A DNA stretch of 64,000 bases from an uncultured Bacteroidota bacterium. Its GTDB lineage: Bacteria > Bacteroidota > Bacteroidia > Flavobacteriales > Flavobacteriaceae. A program made the position numbers and the translations under genes. The stretch is from NCBI GenBank assembly GCA_902602415.1, contig CACKQW010000008.1:1-64000 (forward strand). Reading direction: 5' to 3'. The notes below the pieces were generated by a model, which saw nothing but the letters and a program-made list of their open reading frames with translations, was not told the origin of the DNA and ran no database searches. Shown in pieces: positions 49,594-59,306 of this stretch (position 1 is its first letter; each line of letters begins with the position of its first letter).

Positions 49594-50019
49594 TTAATCA
49601 ATATATTTTTTCATTAAAATACTGTCAACTTTGAATCCATTTCTTGAATAAAATTTTTCAAGTTTCTCTTTACAAAATAATGTTATTCGATAACACCCTT
49701 TTTTTTTCGCAATTGCTATCAACTCTTTAATTAGAGACACTCCTACCATTTTTCCTCTGACTTCTTCATCAACTACAATATCCTCAATATGACCAGCAAC
49801 TTCTCCCCTAATTTTATTTTCGATAACGATACTTCCATAAGCAACTATTTTTTCATTAAAAACACCGACTATGGAATTCGAACTCGAGTTGGAGACAAAA
49901 CTATGCCAAGCGCTTTGTTTTTCTACAGAACCCAAATCAATTTCTTTTAGTTGATTCAGTAAAATAAATACCTCATCTAAATCAGCTTTTTCAATACCCC
50001 TGAATTGAACTTTACTCAT
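49594..50019 (-). CDS. GNAT family N-acetyltransferase
   Basis: 'GHIEDIVVDEEVRGKMVGVSLIKELIAIAKKKGCYRITLFCKEKLEKFYSRNGF'. Confidence 0.92.
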   Translation of the reverse strand: MSKVQFRGIEKADLDEVFILLNQLKEIDLGSVEKQSAWHSFVSNSSSNSIVGVFNEKIVAYGSIVIENKIRGEVAGHIEDIVVDEEVRGKMVGVSLIKELIAIAKKKGCYRITLFCKEKLEKFYSRNGFKVDSILMKKYID

Positions 50020-50072
50020 TATTTCAAATATGAATTAACGTAAAAATAACAAAGATATAGATACTTAGGTAA

Positions 50073-50327
50073 TTATTTCTTTTTGAACTTAGCGTATTTA
50101 GTTCTAAACTTATCAACTCTACCTGCGGTATCAACAAGTTTAGCTTTGCCTGTGTAATATGGGTGAGATGTCCTTGAAATTTCAAGCTTCACTAAAGGAT
50201 ACTCCGTGCCATCAACAGAGATGGTTTCATTAGTTTCGGCAGTAGACTTGGTTAAGAAAACATCATTATTTGACATGTCTTTGAAAGCAACAATTCTATA
50301 ATTCTCTGGATGTATTCCTTTTTTCAT
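50073..50327 (-). CDS. rpmE2: 50S ribosomal protein L31 type B (zinc-free)
   Basis: 'MKKGIHPENYRIVAFKDMSN...ISRTSHPYYTGKAKLVDTAGRVDKFRTKY'; no Cys. Confidence 0.96.
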   Translation of the reverse strand: MKKGIHPENYRIVAFKDMSNNDVFLTKSTAETNETISVDGTEYPLVKLEISRTSHPYYTGKAKLVDTAGRVDKFRTKYAKFKKK

Positions 50328-50419
50328 TATTTTTCTTTAGAGGTGCAAATTTATTGATTTTTTGAAATTAAACAATAATTGATGAAAATTAATTTAATTT
50401 TTTTGGAATAACCTTTTTG

Positions 50420-50427
50420 TATATTTG
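50420..50427 (+). promoter_or_regulatory. Putative -7 element TATATTTG upstream of the DUF4199 gene
   Basis: TAnnTTTG match about 18 nt before the start. Confidence 0.5.
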
Positions 50428-50444
50428 AAAAAAAATATGCAGAA

Positions 50445-50960
50445 ATGGAAACTAACATGAAAAAAAATACGATAGATATTGGAGTTAAATTAGGAACTTT
50501 ATTATTCATTATAACAGCTTTGGTTTACGTAATAGATGTAAAACTATTTACGAACCCTTATTTAATGCTTGCATTTATGCTGCCGACCCTTATTTTTAGT
50601 ATATATTCTGTAATTAGTGCGAGAAAAATACAAAATCAAGTTATTTCTTTCAAAGAGGCATTTATATCATATTTCTTATGTGTTGCTATTGGATATTTTA
50701 TTGCTACCATTGGAAATATTGTTCTTTTTAAAATAATTGATCCGTCAGCTGCTGACCTTATACACGAGGAAATCATGTTATTTTCAAAAACAATGATGGA
50801 AAATTTTAACACCCCATCTGATATTATTAATGAAACAATGAATGAAATGCAAAACAACCATTCCTTTTCTTACAAAGCTATTTTTCAAAATTATGCAAAT
50901 GCACTTTTAAGGAATGCAATTTTTGGTCTCATTGTGGCAGGAATTTTAAAAAAATCCTAA
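50445..50960 (+). CDS. DUF4199 domain-containing membrane protein
   Basis: 'VISFKEAFISYFLCVAIGYFIATIGNIVLFKIIDPSAADLIHEE'. Confidence 0.85.
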   Translation: METNMKKNTIDIGVKLGTLLFIITALVYVIDVKLFTNPYLMLAFMLPTLIFSIYSVISARKIQNQVISFKEAFISYFLCVAIGYFIATIGNIVLFKIIDPSAADLIHEEIMLFSKTMMENFNTPSDIINETMNEMQNNHSFSYKAIFQNYANALLRNAIFGLIVAGILKKS

Positions 50961-50966
50961 TTATTA

Positions 50967-51914
50967 ATGCAAATTTCCGTTGTTTTACCGCTTTTAAATG
51001 AAAGAGAATCCCTTTTTGAATTAACTGATTCAATTGTTAATGTGATGAGATCATATGATTTTTCTTACGAAATCATCTTTATTGATGATGGAAGTAGTGA
51101 TAATTCATGGGAAATAATTCAACAAATTTCTCAAAGTAATGAGAATGTAAAAGCAATAAAGTTTCAAAAAAATTACGGAAAATCTCAGGCATTACATGTT
51201 GGATTTGATCTCTGTAATGGTGATGTTGTATTCACTATGGATGCAGATCTTCAGGATGACCCAAGAGAAATTCCAGAAATGTATGATTTAATCAAAAACG
51301 ATAATTATGATTTAGTTTCTGGATGGAAAAAGAAAAGATTTGATTCTTTGATTTTTAAAAATATCCCATCTAAAATCTTCAACTTTGCTGCTCGTATGAC
51401 ATCAGGCATTAAACTAAACGATTTTAATTGCGGTTTAAAAGCGTACAAAAAGAGCGTAGTAAAGTCTATCAATGTTTATGGTCAAATGCACAGATACATT
51501 CCGATTTTAGCTAAAAATGAAGGATTTACAAAAATTGGTGAAAAGATTGTAAATCACAAACCAAGAAAACATGGAAAAACAAAATTTGGACCTAGTAGAT
51601 TTTTACATGGTTTTTTAGATTTACTAACTGTTTGGTTTATTTCTAAATTTGCAAGAAGACCAATGCATCTTTTTGGGTCTCTTGGGCTTTTTATGATCTT
51701 AACGGGATTAATATTTGCAATATACTTAGGAATTGATAAGTTATTTTTAAACCCTGTTGGAAGATTAATCACTGAAAGGCCTGAATTCTTTATCAGTTTG
51801 GTAACCATGATTATTGGAAGTCAATTTTTTTCTATGGGGTTTATTGGTGAATTAATGTTAAAAAATGCACACAAAAAACCGCAATATCAGATTTCAAAAA
51901 AATTAAATTTGTGA
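50967..51914 (+). CDS. Family 2 glycosyltransferase (DPM1/GtrB-like, C-terminal TM)
   Basis: 'ISVVLPLLNERESLFELTDSI', 'IFIDDGSSDNSWEII', 'FTMDADLQDDPREIPEM', 'DFNCGLKAYKK'. Confidence 0.93.
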   Translation: MQISVVLPLLNERESLFELTDSIVNVMRSYDFSYEIIFIDDGSSDNSWEIIQQISQSNENVKAIKFQKNYGKSQALHVGFDLCNGDVVFTMDADLQDDPREIPEMYDLIKNDNYDLVSGWKKKRFDSLIFKNIPSKIFNFAARMTSGIKLNDFNCGLKAYKKSVVKSINVYGQMHRYIPILAKNEGFTKIGEKIVNHKPRKHGKTKFGPSRFLHGFLDLLTVWFISKFARRPMHLFGSLGLFMILTGLIFAIYLGIDKLFLNPVGRLITERPEFFISLVTMIIGSQFFSMGFIGELMLKNAHKKPQYQISKKLNL

Positions 51915-51979
51915 TTTATTTAACAGCTCAAAATAATCTAATAAATAGGTAAAGCCTAATTTTACCGCAATATCTACAT

Positions 51980-53689
51980 ATGAATAGTAATATTCAAAAA
52001 AGAATTGAAGAGTGGTCCAAAGACCCATTTTGTAATGAAACAATTCTAAAAGTCTCCGAATTAAAAAAAGATCCAGAGTTATTGTACGACTCCTTCTACA
52101 AAGAATTAGAATTTGGTACTGGTGGAATGCGTGGAATTTCAGGAGTTGGAACAAATAGAATCAATAAATATACAATTGGAAGAAATACTCAAGGAATAGC
52201 TAACTATATTAATAAAATTGAAAATGGAGTTAAGAAAGTAGTTATTGCTTATGATTGTCGAAATGACAGTGAATACCTAGCTAATGTTGTGGCAAATATA
52301 TTTTCAGCGAATAACATAAAAGTATTTCTTTTCTCATCTTTAAGGCCAACCCCCGAATTATCTTTCGCTGTAAAAAAATTAAATTGTATTTGTGGTATTG
52401 TATTAACAGCTTCTCATAATCCACCTGAATACAATGGGTATAAAGTTTATTGGAAGGATGGAGGGCAAATAGTTCCTCCTATTGATGATATACTCATTTC
52501 AAGAATTATGAAAGTTAAGTTCAATGCAATCAATTTCAAGCGCAATGACAAATTGATTCAGTTGATTGATAAAGAATTTGATGAATTATTTATAGATGTC
52601 TGCTTGAAAAATAGTTTAGATAACCGTGTTAAAAAGAGATCAGATAAAAAAATTGTTTTTACTTCTCTGCACGGAACAGCTTCAGAAATAATGCCAAATA
52701 CATTTAAGAAAGCTGGATATACAGCAGTAAAGTATGTTGAAAAACAAATGATACCTGATGGTAATTTTTCAACAGTAAAATCTCCAAATCCTGAGGAAAT
52801 TGAATCTTTTGAAATGGCACTAGAAATTGCAAAAGCAGAAAATTCAGACCTGGTTATTGGAACAGATCCTGATTCTGATCGTTTGGGAATTTCTGTAAGA
52901 GATCAAAATAAAAAATTAATACTTCTTAATGGCAACCAGCTAATGATAGTTGTATTTGACTATTTACTTAATAAAATAAATGAAACTAAATCATTAGATA
53001 ATAGTTACTACATAGCATCCACTGTTGTATCTACTCCAATGATTGAAAAAATAGGTAGATTTCATAATGTTGATGTTAGACTAGGGCTTACAGGTTTTAA
53101 GTGGATCGCAAAAATGATAGAAGACTTTCCTAATCAAAATTTTATTGCTGGAGGTGAGGAAAGTTATGGTATTATGATAGGATCAAATGTCAGAGATAAA
53201 GATGCAATTTCTGCTTCATTATTAGTAAGTGAAATGATGTCATTTTATCAAGAAAAAAATTCTTCTATTTTTGAAGAATTAATAAAAATTTATCAAAAAA
53301 TTGGTTTTTATAAAGAAAGATTAATATCTGTAAAAAAAACAGGTGAAAAGGGGTTAAATGAAATTAATGATATCATGACGAATTACAGAAATAATCCATT
53401 CCAAAAATTAAATGAATCTAGAATTAAATTCATTAAAGATTATAAAAAATCAGAAGAAAAAAATCTTATCACCAACAAAATAAATAAGCTTAAGTTTCCA
53501 AAATCTAATGTTTTAGAATTTGAAGCAGAAAATGGTTATAAACTGATTTTTAGACCAAGTGGTACTGAGCCTAAGATAAAAATGTATATTAGTGTAAATA
53601 CGAAACTAGAAATCAAACAAGATTTTGAAAAAACAGAAATGTTTTTGGAAAATGAAATTAATAAGATTATTAACGAAATTAATTTATGA
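51980..53689 (+). CDS. Phospho-sugar mutase (phosphoglucomutase/phosphomannomutase)
   Basis: 'ELEFGTGGMRGISGVGTNRINKYT', phosphoserine 'TASHNPPEYNGYKVYWKDGGQI', 'GTDPDSDRLGISV', 'GGEESYGIM', 'RPSGTEPKIKMY'. Confidence 0.95.
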   Translation: MNSNIQKRIEEWSKDPFCNETILKVSELKKDPELLYDSFYKELEFGTGGMRGISGVGTNRINKYTIGRNTQGIANYINKIENGVKKVVIAYDCRNDSEYLANVVANIFSANNIKVFLFSSLRPTPELSFAVKKLNCICGIVLTASHNPPEYNGYKVYWKDGGQIVPPIDDILISRIMKVKFNAINFKRNDKLIQLIDKEFDELFIDVCLKNSLDNRVKKRSDKKIVFTSLHGTASEIMPNTFKKAGYTAVKYVEKQMIPDGNFSTVKSPNPEEIESFEMALEIAKAENSDLVIGTDPDSDRLGISVRDQNKKLILLNGNQLMIVVFDYLLNKINETKSLDNSYYIASTVVSTPMIEKIGRFHNVDVRLGLTGFKWIAKMIEDFPNQNFIAGGEESYGIMIGSNVRDKDAISASLLVSEMMSFYQEKNSSIFEELIKIYQKIGFYKERLISVKKTGEKGLNEINDIMTNYRNNPFQKLNESRIKFIKDYKKSEEKNLITNKINKLKFPKSNVLEFEAENGYKLIFRPSGTEPKIKMYISVNTKLEIKQDFEKTEMFLENEINKIINEINL

Positions 53690-55518
53690 ATAAAAATTAT
53701 TTTTCAAGAATTTTTAGTTACGCATGGGTCTATAAAAAGTATTTTGTCCTAAATATAATGTCTAATATATTCTATGCTTTTTTTGGAACTATGTCAATGA
53801 TTTCCCTATTTCCTATGCTCAAAGTTTTATTTGAGCAAACAGAAGCCATGACAACTCCCCCAGTTTGGAGAGGTGGATTAGAGATTGTTGGATTTGCAGA
53901 AGACTATCTAAATTTTTTTGTTACCACAAAGAAAATGGAAGGCAATAATGATGTGTTAATTTTCATGGTTGGATTAATTGTTATTACTTTTTTACTTAAA
54001 AATATCTTCAACTATCTATCAATGTTCTTTATCACTTTTTTAAGAAATGGAGTTGTATTTGATATTAGGAATCAGATTTACAACAAAATTTTAATGCTTT
54101 CCCTTCCTTTTTATAGTGAAAAAAATAAAGGAGATATTGTGGCAAGAATATCATCGGATGTTCAAGAACTTGATAATTCATTTTTATCAATTTTTGCACT
54201 TATTGTCAAAGAACCAATAATGATATTATTTACATTGATTTCTATGTTTATAATAAGTCCTAAACTAAGTGTTTTTGTTATTATTTTTATTCCATTGTGT
54301 GGTTTAGTTATTTCTATTGTAGGGAAATCATTAAGAAGAAAATCACTAAGAGTACAAAATGAACAAGGAAAATTCATATCAATTGTTGATGAAACTATTT
54401 CAGGATTAAAAATTTTAAAAGTTTTTAATGCTGAAAGTATATTTTCTCAAAAATTTTATTCATCTACAAGTAGATTTTACAAGTTTTCAAACTCAGTATT
54501 AAACAGAAAAAATATAGCTGGTCCCCTAAGTGAATTTTTAGGTATCACTGCGATTTCAGGAGTTTTATGGTTTGGAGGAATGATGGTGCTAAGAGAAAAT
54601 GCATTAGATGCTAGTGCTTTTATTGTCTACCTAGGCCTGGCTTATAATATTTTAACGCCAGCAAAAGCATTAAGTGGAGCAACTTACAAGTTGAAAAAAG
54701 CCTCTGCGTCAGCCGATAGAATCTTTCAGGTAATCGACAATAATAGCATAATAAATGAAAAAATAAATGCTAAGCAGATTCAAGACTTTAAAAAAGAAAT
54801 TAAGCTTAATAAAGTAACATTTAGATATGAAAACACTGATGTAATTAAGGATTTAAATATCAAGATAACAAAAGGACAATCTGTGGCATTAGTTGGTCAA
54901 TCGGGTAGTGGAAAATCAACAATTGCAAACTTAATATGTAGATTTTATGACATAAATGAAGGAAGCATAACCATTGATGGTGTAGATATCAAAAATATAA
55001 AGAAGAAATCTTTAAGAGATTTAATAGGGCTTGTAACACAAGACGCAATCCTTTTCAATGATTCCATAAAAAATAATTTACTTATTGCCAAGCCTTCAGC
55101 AACTGATCAAGAAATTATTGATGCATTAAAAGTAGCTAACGCATGGGAATTTGTTAAAGATTTACCTCAAAAAATAAATCATAATATTGGTGAATCTGGA
55201 AATAAACTCTCAGGAGGTCAAAAACAAAGACTTAGCATTGCAAGAGCAGTGCTAAAAAATCCATCTATTCTTGTTCTTGACGAGGCAACATCAGCCCTGG
55301 ATAGTGAAAGTGAAAAATTAGTCCAAGATGCTTTAATTAATCTTATGAAAAATAAAACATCCATTGTAATTGCGCATAGACTATCTACTATTCAAAATGC
55401 AGATAAAATTATTGTTCTTGACAATGGCAAAATAATTGAAGAAGGGAAACACAAAGAACTAATGTCAAAAAAAGGAACTTACAATGCTCTTGTGAAAATG
55501 CAATCTTTGATTAGTTAG
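53686..55518 (+). CDS. ABC exporter, MsbA-like (TMD-NBD fusion)
   Basis: Walker A 'GQSGSGKSTIANLI', signature 'LSGGQKQRLSIARAVLKNPSILVLDEATSALDSESE'. Confidence 0.95.
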   Translation: MNKNYFSRIFSYAWVYKKYFVLNIMSNIFYAFFGTMSMISLFPMLKVLFEQTEAMTTPPVWRGGLEIVGFAEDYLNFFVTTKKMEGNNDVLIFMVGLIVITFLLKNIFNYLSMFFITFLRNGVVFDIRNQIYNKILMLSLPFYSEKNKGDIVARISSDVQELDNSFLSIFALIVKEPIMILFTLISMFIISPKLSVFVIIFIPLCGLVISIVGKSLRRKSLRVQNEQGKFISIVDETISGLKILKVFNAESIFSQKFYSSTSRFYKFSNSVLNRKNIAGPLSEFLGITAISGVLWFGGMMVLRENALDASAFIVYLGLAYNILTPAKALSGATYKLKKASASADRIFQVIDNNSIINEKINAKQIQDFKKEIKLNKVTFRYENTDVIKDLNIKITKGQSVALVGQSGSGKSTIANLICRFYDINEGSITIDGVDIKNIKKKSLRDLIGLVTQDAILFNDSIKNNLLIAKPSATDQEIIDALKVANAWEFVKDLPQKINHNIGESGNKLSGGQKQRLSIARAVLKNPSILVLDEATSALDSESEKLVQDALINLMKNKTSIVIAHRLSTIQNADKIIVLDNGKIIEEGKHKELMSKKGTYNALVKMQSLIS

Positions 55519-55613
55519 AGTTCTGTTCAAAAAGAGTTAATAACTATTTAAATTAATAGAGTATATTTCAAACTTATTAGAATAATTTCATACTTAATTT
55601 CTGATAAATTTTT

Positions 55614-58600
55614 ATGATATCTTTTTTTGAATCTTCAGAAAAAAATATTTTCGCAGTACAATCTAATAAACCTCTCTCGGAACAAAACTGCAACAAACTC
55701 CAGTGGTTATTTGGAAATGCAAAAAAACTGAAAGAAAAATCCATAGTAAATAATTTTATTGGTCCTCGATCCTCAATGATCTCCCCATGGAGTACCAATG
55801 CTGTTGAAATGTGTGAAAATATGGGTATTGATGGTATAGCTAGAATTGAAAAGTATTTTTATGACGAGAATTCTAATTTTTCTTTTGATCCGATGACTAA
55901 CGAAAAATTTAAATGTTTAGATCAAAATATTTTTAAATTAAATATTACTCCAGTGGAAATATTGGAAATTAAAAATATTAGAAAATATAATGTAGAAGAA
56001 GGTCTAGCATTAAGCCATAATGAAGTTGAATTTTTGGAAGATGTTGCTAAAAAAATTGGAAGAAACCTTACAGATTCTGAAGTTTTTGGTTTCTCTCAGG
56101 TGAATTCTGAGCATTGTAGACATAAAATTTTTAACGGAACATTTATTATAGATAAAGAAGTAAAAAAAGAATCACTTTTTTCACTAATCAAAAAAACTTC
56201 TAAATTAAACTCAAAAAATTTAGTATCTGCTTATAAAGATAATGTGGCATTTATAGCCGGACCTGAAATTACGCAATTTGCACCCAAAAATTCAAGTTTC
56301 TCCGACTTCTACGAAAGCAAGAAAATTGATTCAGTTATTTCTTTAAAGGCAGAAACCCATAATTTTCCAACTACTGTTGAACCATTTAACGGAGCAGCTA
56401 CTGGCTCAGGTGGAGAAATCAGAGATAGATTAGCGGGTGGAAAAGGATCTCTGCCAATTGCTGGTACAGCAGTTTACATGACCCCATATTCTAGAGTTAG
56501 TGATTACCCTTGGGAAAAATCTATTGATGAAAGGAATTGGTTATATCAAAATCCATCTGACATACTTATCAAAGCATCCAATGGTGCGTCTGATTTTGGA
56601 AATAAATTTGGTCAACCCTTAATTTGTGGGTCAGTACTAACTTTTGAGAATAAATTTGAAAATAATATCCAATCATTTGATAAGGTTATTATGTTGGCTG
56701 GCGGTATAGGATATGCTAATAAAAATCATGCAACAAAAGAGAAACCGAAAAAAGGAGATATAATTGTAATACTTGGGGGAGATAATTATAAAATTGGAAT
56801 GGGTGGTGCAGCAGTTTCCTCAGCTGATACCGGTAACTTTTCAACTGGAATTGAACTAAATGCAGTCCAACGTTCAAATCCTGAAATGCAGAAAAGAGTT
56901 GCAAATGCCATTCGAGGAACAATAGAGGATTCTAAAAATTGTATTATTTCAATTCATGATCATGGCGCGGGGGGCCATCTTAATTGTCTAACAGAGCTTG
57001 TAGAAGAAACAGGAGGCTATATAGAACTAGATAAGCTCCCAATTGGTGACCCAACTTTGTCAAATAAAGAAATAATTGGAAATGAATCCCAAGAAAGAAT
57101 GGGACTTATTATTAATAAATCTGATTTAGATAAATTTTTTAAAATATGTAAAAGAGAAAAAGCTCCCATGTATGTAGTTGGGGAAGTAACAGATGATAAA
57201 ATATTTGAAATACATTCGAAAAAATCTGGAAAAAGCTGTGTAAAGTTAGAACTAAAACATTTTTTTGGCAGTTCTCCTAAAACTATCTTGAAAGACACTT
57301 CAATTTCAGCTAATTATCCAAAAATCAATTACAAGGAAGACGATATATATGATTATTTAAAAAGTATATTTCAACTTGAATCTGTTGGTTGCAAAGACTG
57401 GCTGACCAATAAAGTTGATAGATGTGTGGGGGGGCGAATTGCAAAACAGCAATGCGCAGGTGAACTTCAATTACCACTAAATAATTGTGGAGTAGTTGCA
57501 TTAGATTTCTCAGGGGACAATGGAATTGCCACATCGATTGGACACTCCCCTATTTCAGGTTTAATTGATCCTGCTGCAGGTAGTAAAAATAGTATTGCTG
57601 AAGCACTTACCAATATTATTTGGGCACCTTTAAATGAAAAAATTAGAGGAATTTCACTATCAGCAAATTGGATGTGGCCATGTAAGAACATTGGTGAAGA
57701 TGCCAGACTATATAAAGCTGTTGAAGCGGCATCAAACTTTTCAATTGAATTAGGCATAAATATACCTACAGGAAAAGATTCTCTATCCATGAATCAAAAA
57801 TATAAGGACAAACAAGTAAAATCACCAGGAACAGTTATCATTTCTGCTACAGCGCATTGCACTGATATAAATAATATAATTGAGCCTGTTTTCAAGAAAA
57901 AAAATGGTTCGATTTATTATGTCAATATTTCCTCTGATAGTTATTTTCTTGGTGGGTCAGCATTAGGGCAAATAATTGGGTCAATTGGAAAAAAATGTCC
58001 GTCTGTTAAAAATCCGAAATTCTTCGTAAAAACCTTCAATACAATTCAAGAATTAATTGGTAAAAAACAAATTATTGCTGGTCATGATATAGGTTCTGGA
58101 GGTCTAATTACAACAATTATGGAAATGTGTTTTGCATCAGTTAATATTGGTGCTGAAATTGATATTTCTGAAATTGGTGATGATGATATTATAAAAAAAT
58201 TATTCTCTGAAAATACAGGTTTAGTATTTCAATCTGTGGATGACTCAATTGAAATAAATTTAATTGAAAATTCAATTGAATTTTATAAAATTGGTGAAGT
58301 TGTTGAAGGAGATAATCTCACAGTATCAAATAAAAACAAAAAATACACATTTAATATTTCCGAATACAGAGATGTTTGGTTTAAGACTTCTACAATATTG
58401 GATAGGAAACAGACAGCTAATCAGTTAGCAGATGTGAGATTCAATAACTACAAGAAACAACCTCTAAATTTTACTTTTCCTAAAAAATTTAATGGTAATA
58501 TTCCTGAATTCATAGGCAATAATAAACCTGTTGCAGCAATTTTAAGAGAAAAAGGAAGTAATAGTGAAAGAGAATTAGCAAATGCACTACACCTTGCTGG

Positions 58601-59273
58601 TTTTATGGTAAAAGATATTCATATGACTGATTTAATTTCTGGTAAAGAAGATCTAAAAGATATTAAGTTTTTAGGTGCTGTTGGTGGTTTTTCCAACTCT
58701 GATGTTTTAGGATCCGCAAAAGGTTGGGCAGGTTCATTTAAATACAACAAAAAAGCTAAAAAATACTTGACTGATTTTTTCAACAGAAAAGACACTCTAT
58801 CGATTGGCATTTGTAATGGATGTCAGTTGTTTATGGAGTTAGATTTAATTTATCCAATGCATAAAAATCATGGGAAAATGACTTTCAACGAATCCCAAAA
58901 ACATGAGAGTAATTTTACCTCTGTTAATATTATAAAAAATAATTCAGTAATGCTTGGATCATTAGAGGGACTAAATCTTGGAGTTTGGATCAGTCATGGA
59001 GAAGGAAAGTTTGATTTACCTCATGAAATAGAAAATTATAATATTACAGCAACCTACTCTTACAATGAATACCCTTCTAACCCAAATGGATCTGACTTCA
59101 ACACAGCAATGCTTTGCAGCCATGATGGAAGACATCTTGTAACCATGCCTCATATTGAAAGATCTATATTTAAATGGAACTGGGCATATTATCCAGAAAA
59201 TGTTAAAGGAAAAGTAAGTCCTTGGATTATGGCATTTATTAATGCAAGGAATTGGATAATTAAAAAAAAGTAA
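55614..59273 (+). CDS. purL: Phosphoribosylformylglycinamidine synthase (large single-chain PurL)
   Basis: 'GFSQVNSEHCRHKIFNG', 'KAETHNFPTTVEPFNGAATGSGGEIRD', C-terminal GATase 'GICNGCQLFMELDL'. Confidence 0.96.
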   Translation: MISFFESSEKNIFAVQSNKPLSEQNCNKLQWLFGNAKKLKEKSIVNNFIGPRSSMISPWSTNAVEMCENMGIDGIARIEKYFYDENSNFSFDPMTNEKFKCLDQNIFKLNITPVEILEIKNIRKYNVEEGLALSHNEVEFLEDVAKKIGRNLTDSEVFGFSQVNSEHCRHKIFNGTFIIDKEVKKESLFSLIKKTSKLNSKNLVSAYKDNVAFIAGPEITQFAPKNSSFSDFYESKKIDSVISLKAETHNFPTTVEPFNGAATGSGGEIRDRLAGGKGSLPIAGTAVYMTPYSRVSDYPWEKSIDERNWLYQNPSDILIKASNGASDFGNKFGQPLICGSVLTFENKFENNIQSFDKVIMLAGGIGYANKNHATKEKPKKGDIIVILGGDNYKIGMGGAAVSSADTGNFSTGIELNAVQRSNPEMQKRVANAIRGTIEDSKNCIISIHDHGAGGHLNCLTELVEETGGYIELDKLPIGDPTLSNKEIIGNESQERMGLIINKSDLDKFFKICKREKAPMYVVGEVTDDKIFEIHSKKSGKSCVKLELKHFFGSSPKTILKDTSISANYPKINYKEDDIYDYLKSIFQLESVGCKDWLTNKVDRCVGGRIAKQQCAGELQLPLNNCGVVALDFSGDNGIATSIGHSPISGLIDPAAGSKNSIAEALTNIIWAPLNEKIRGISLSANWMWPCKNIGEDARLYKAVEAASNFSIELGINIPTGKDSLSMNQKYKDKQVKSPGTVIISATAHCTDINNIIEPVFKKKNGSIYYVNISSDSYFLGGSALGQIIGSIGKKCPSVKNPKFFVKTFNTIQELIGKKQIIAGHDIGSGGLITTIMEMCFASVNIGAEIDISEIGDDDIIKKLFSENTGLVFQSVDDSIEINLIENSIEFYKIGEVVEGDNLTVSNKNKKYTFNISEYRDVWFKTSTILDRKQTANQLADVRFNNYKKQPLNFTFPKKFNGNIPEFIGNNKPVAAILREKGSNSERELANALHLAGFMVKDIHMTDLISGKEDLKDIKFLGAVGGFSNSDVLGSAKGWAGSFKYNKKAKKYLTDFFNRKDTLSIGICNGCQLFMELDLIYPMHKNHGKMTFNESQKHESNFTSVNIIKNNSVMLGSLEGLNLGVWISHGEGKFDLPHEIENYNITATYSYNEYPSNPNGSDFNTAMLCSHDGRHLVTMPHIERSIFKWNWAYYPENVKGKVSPWIMAFINARNWIIKKK

Positions 59274-59306
59274 ATTTTGTGGAATGATATTTGGTTTTAA
59301 TCATAT

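Noticed and set aside
51948-51966. Short inverted repeat GGTAAA-GCCTAAT-TTTACC upstream of the phospho-sugar mutase
   Set aside because: Only 6-bp arms in AT-rich sequence, no associated regulator; chance is a sufficient explanation.
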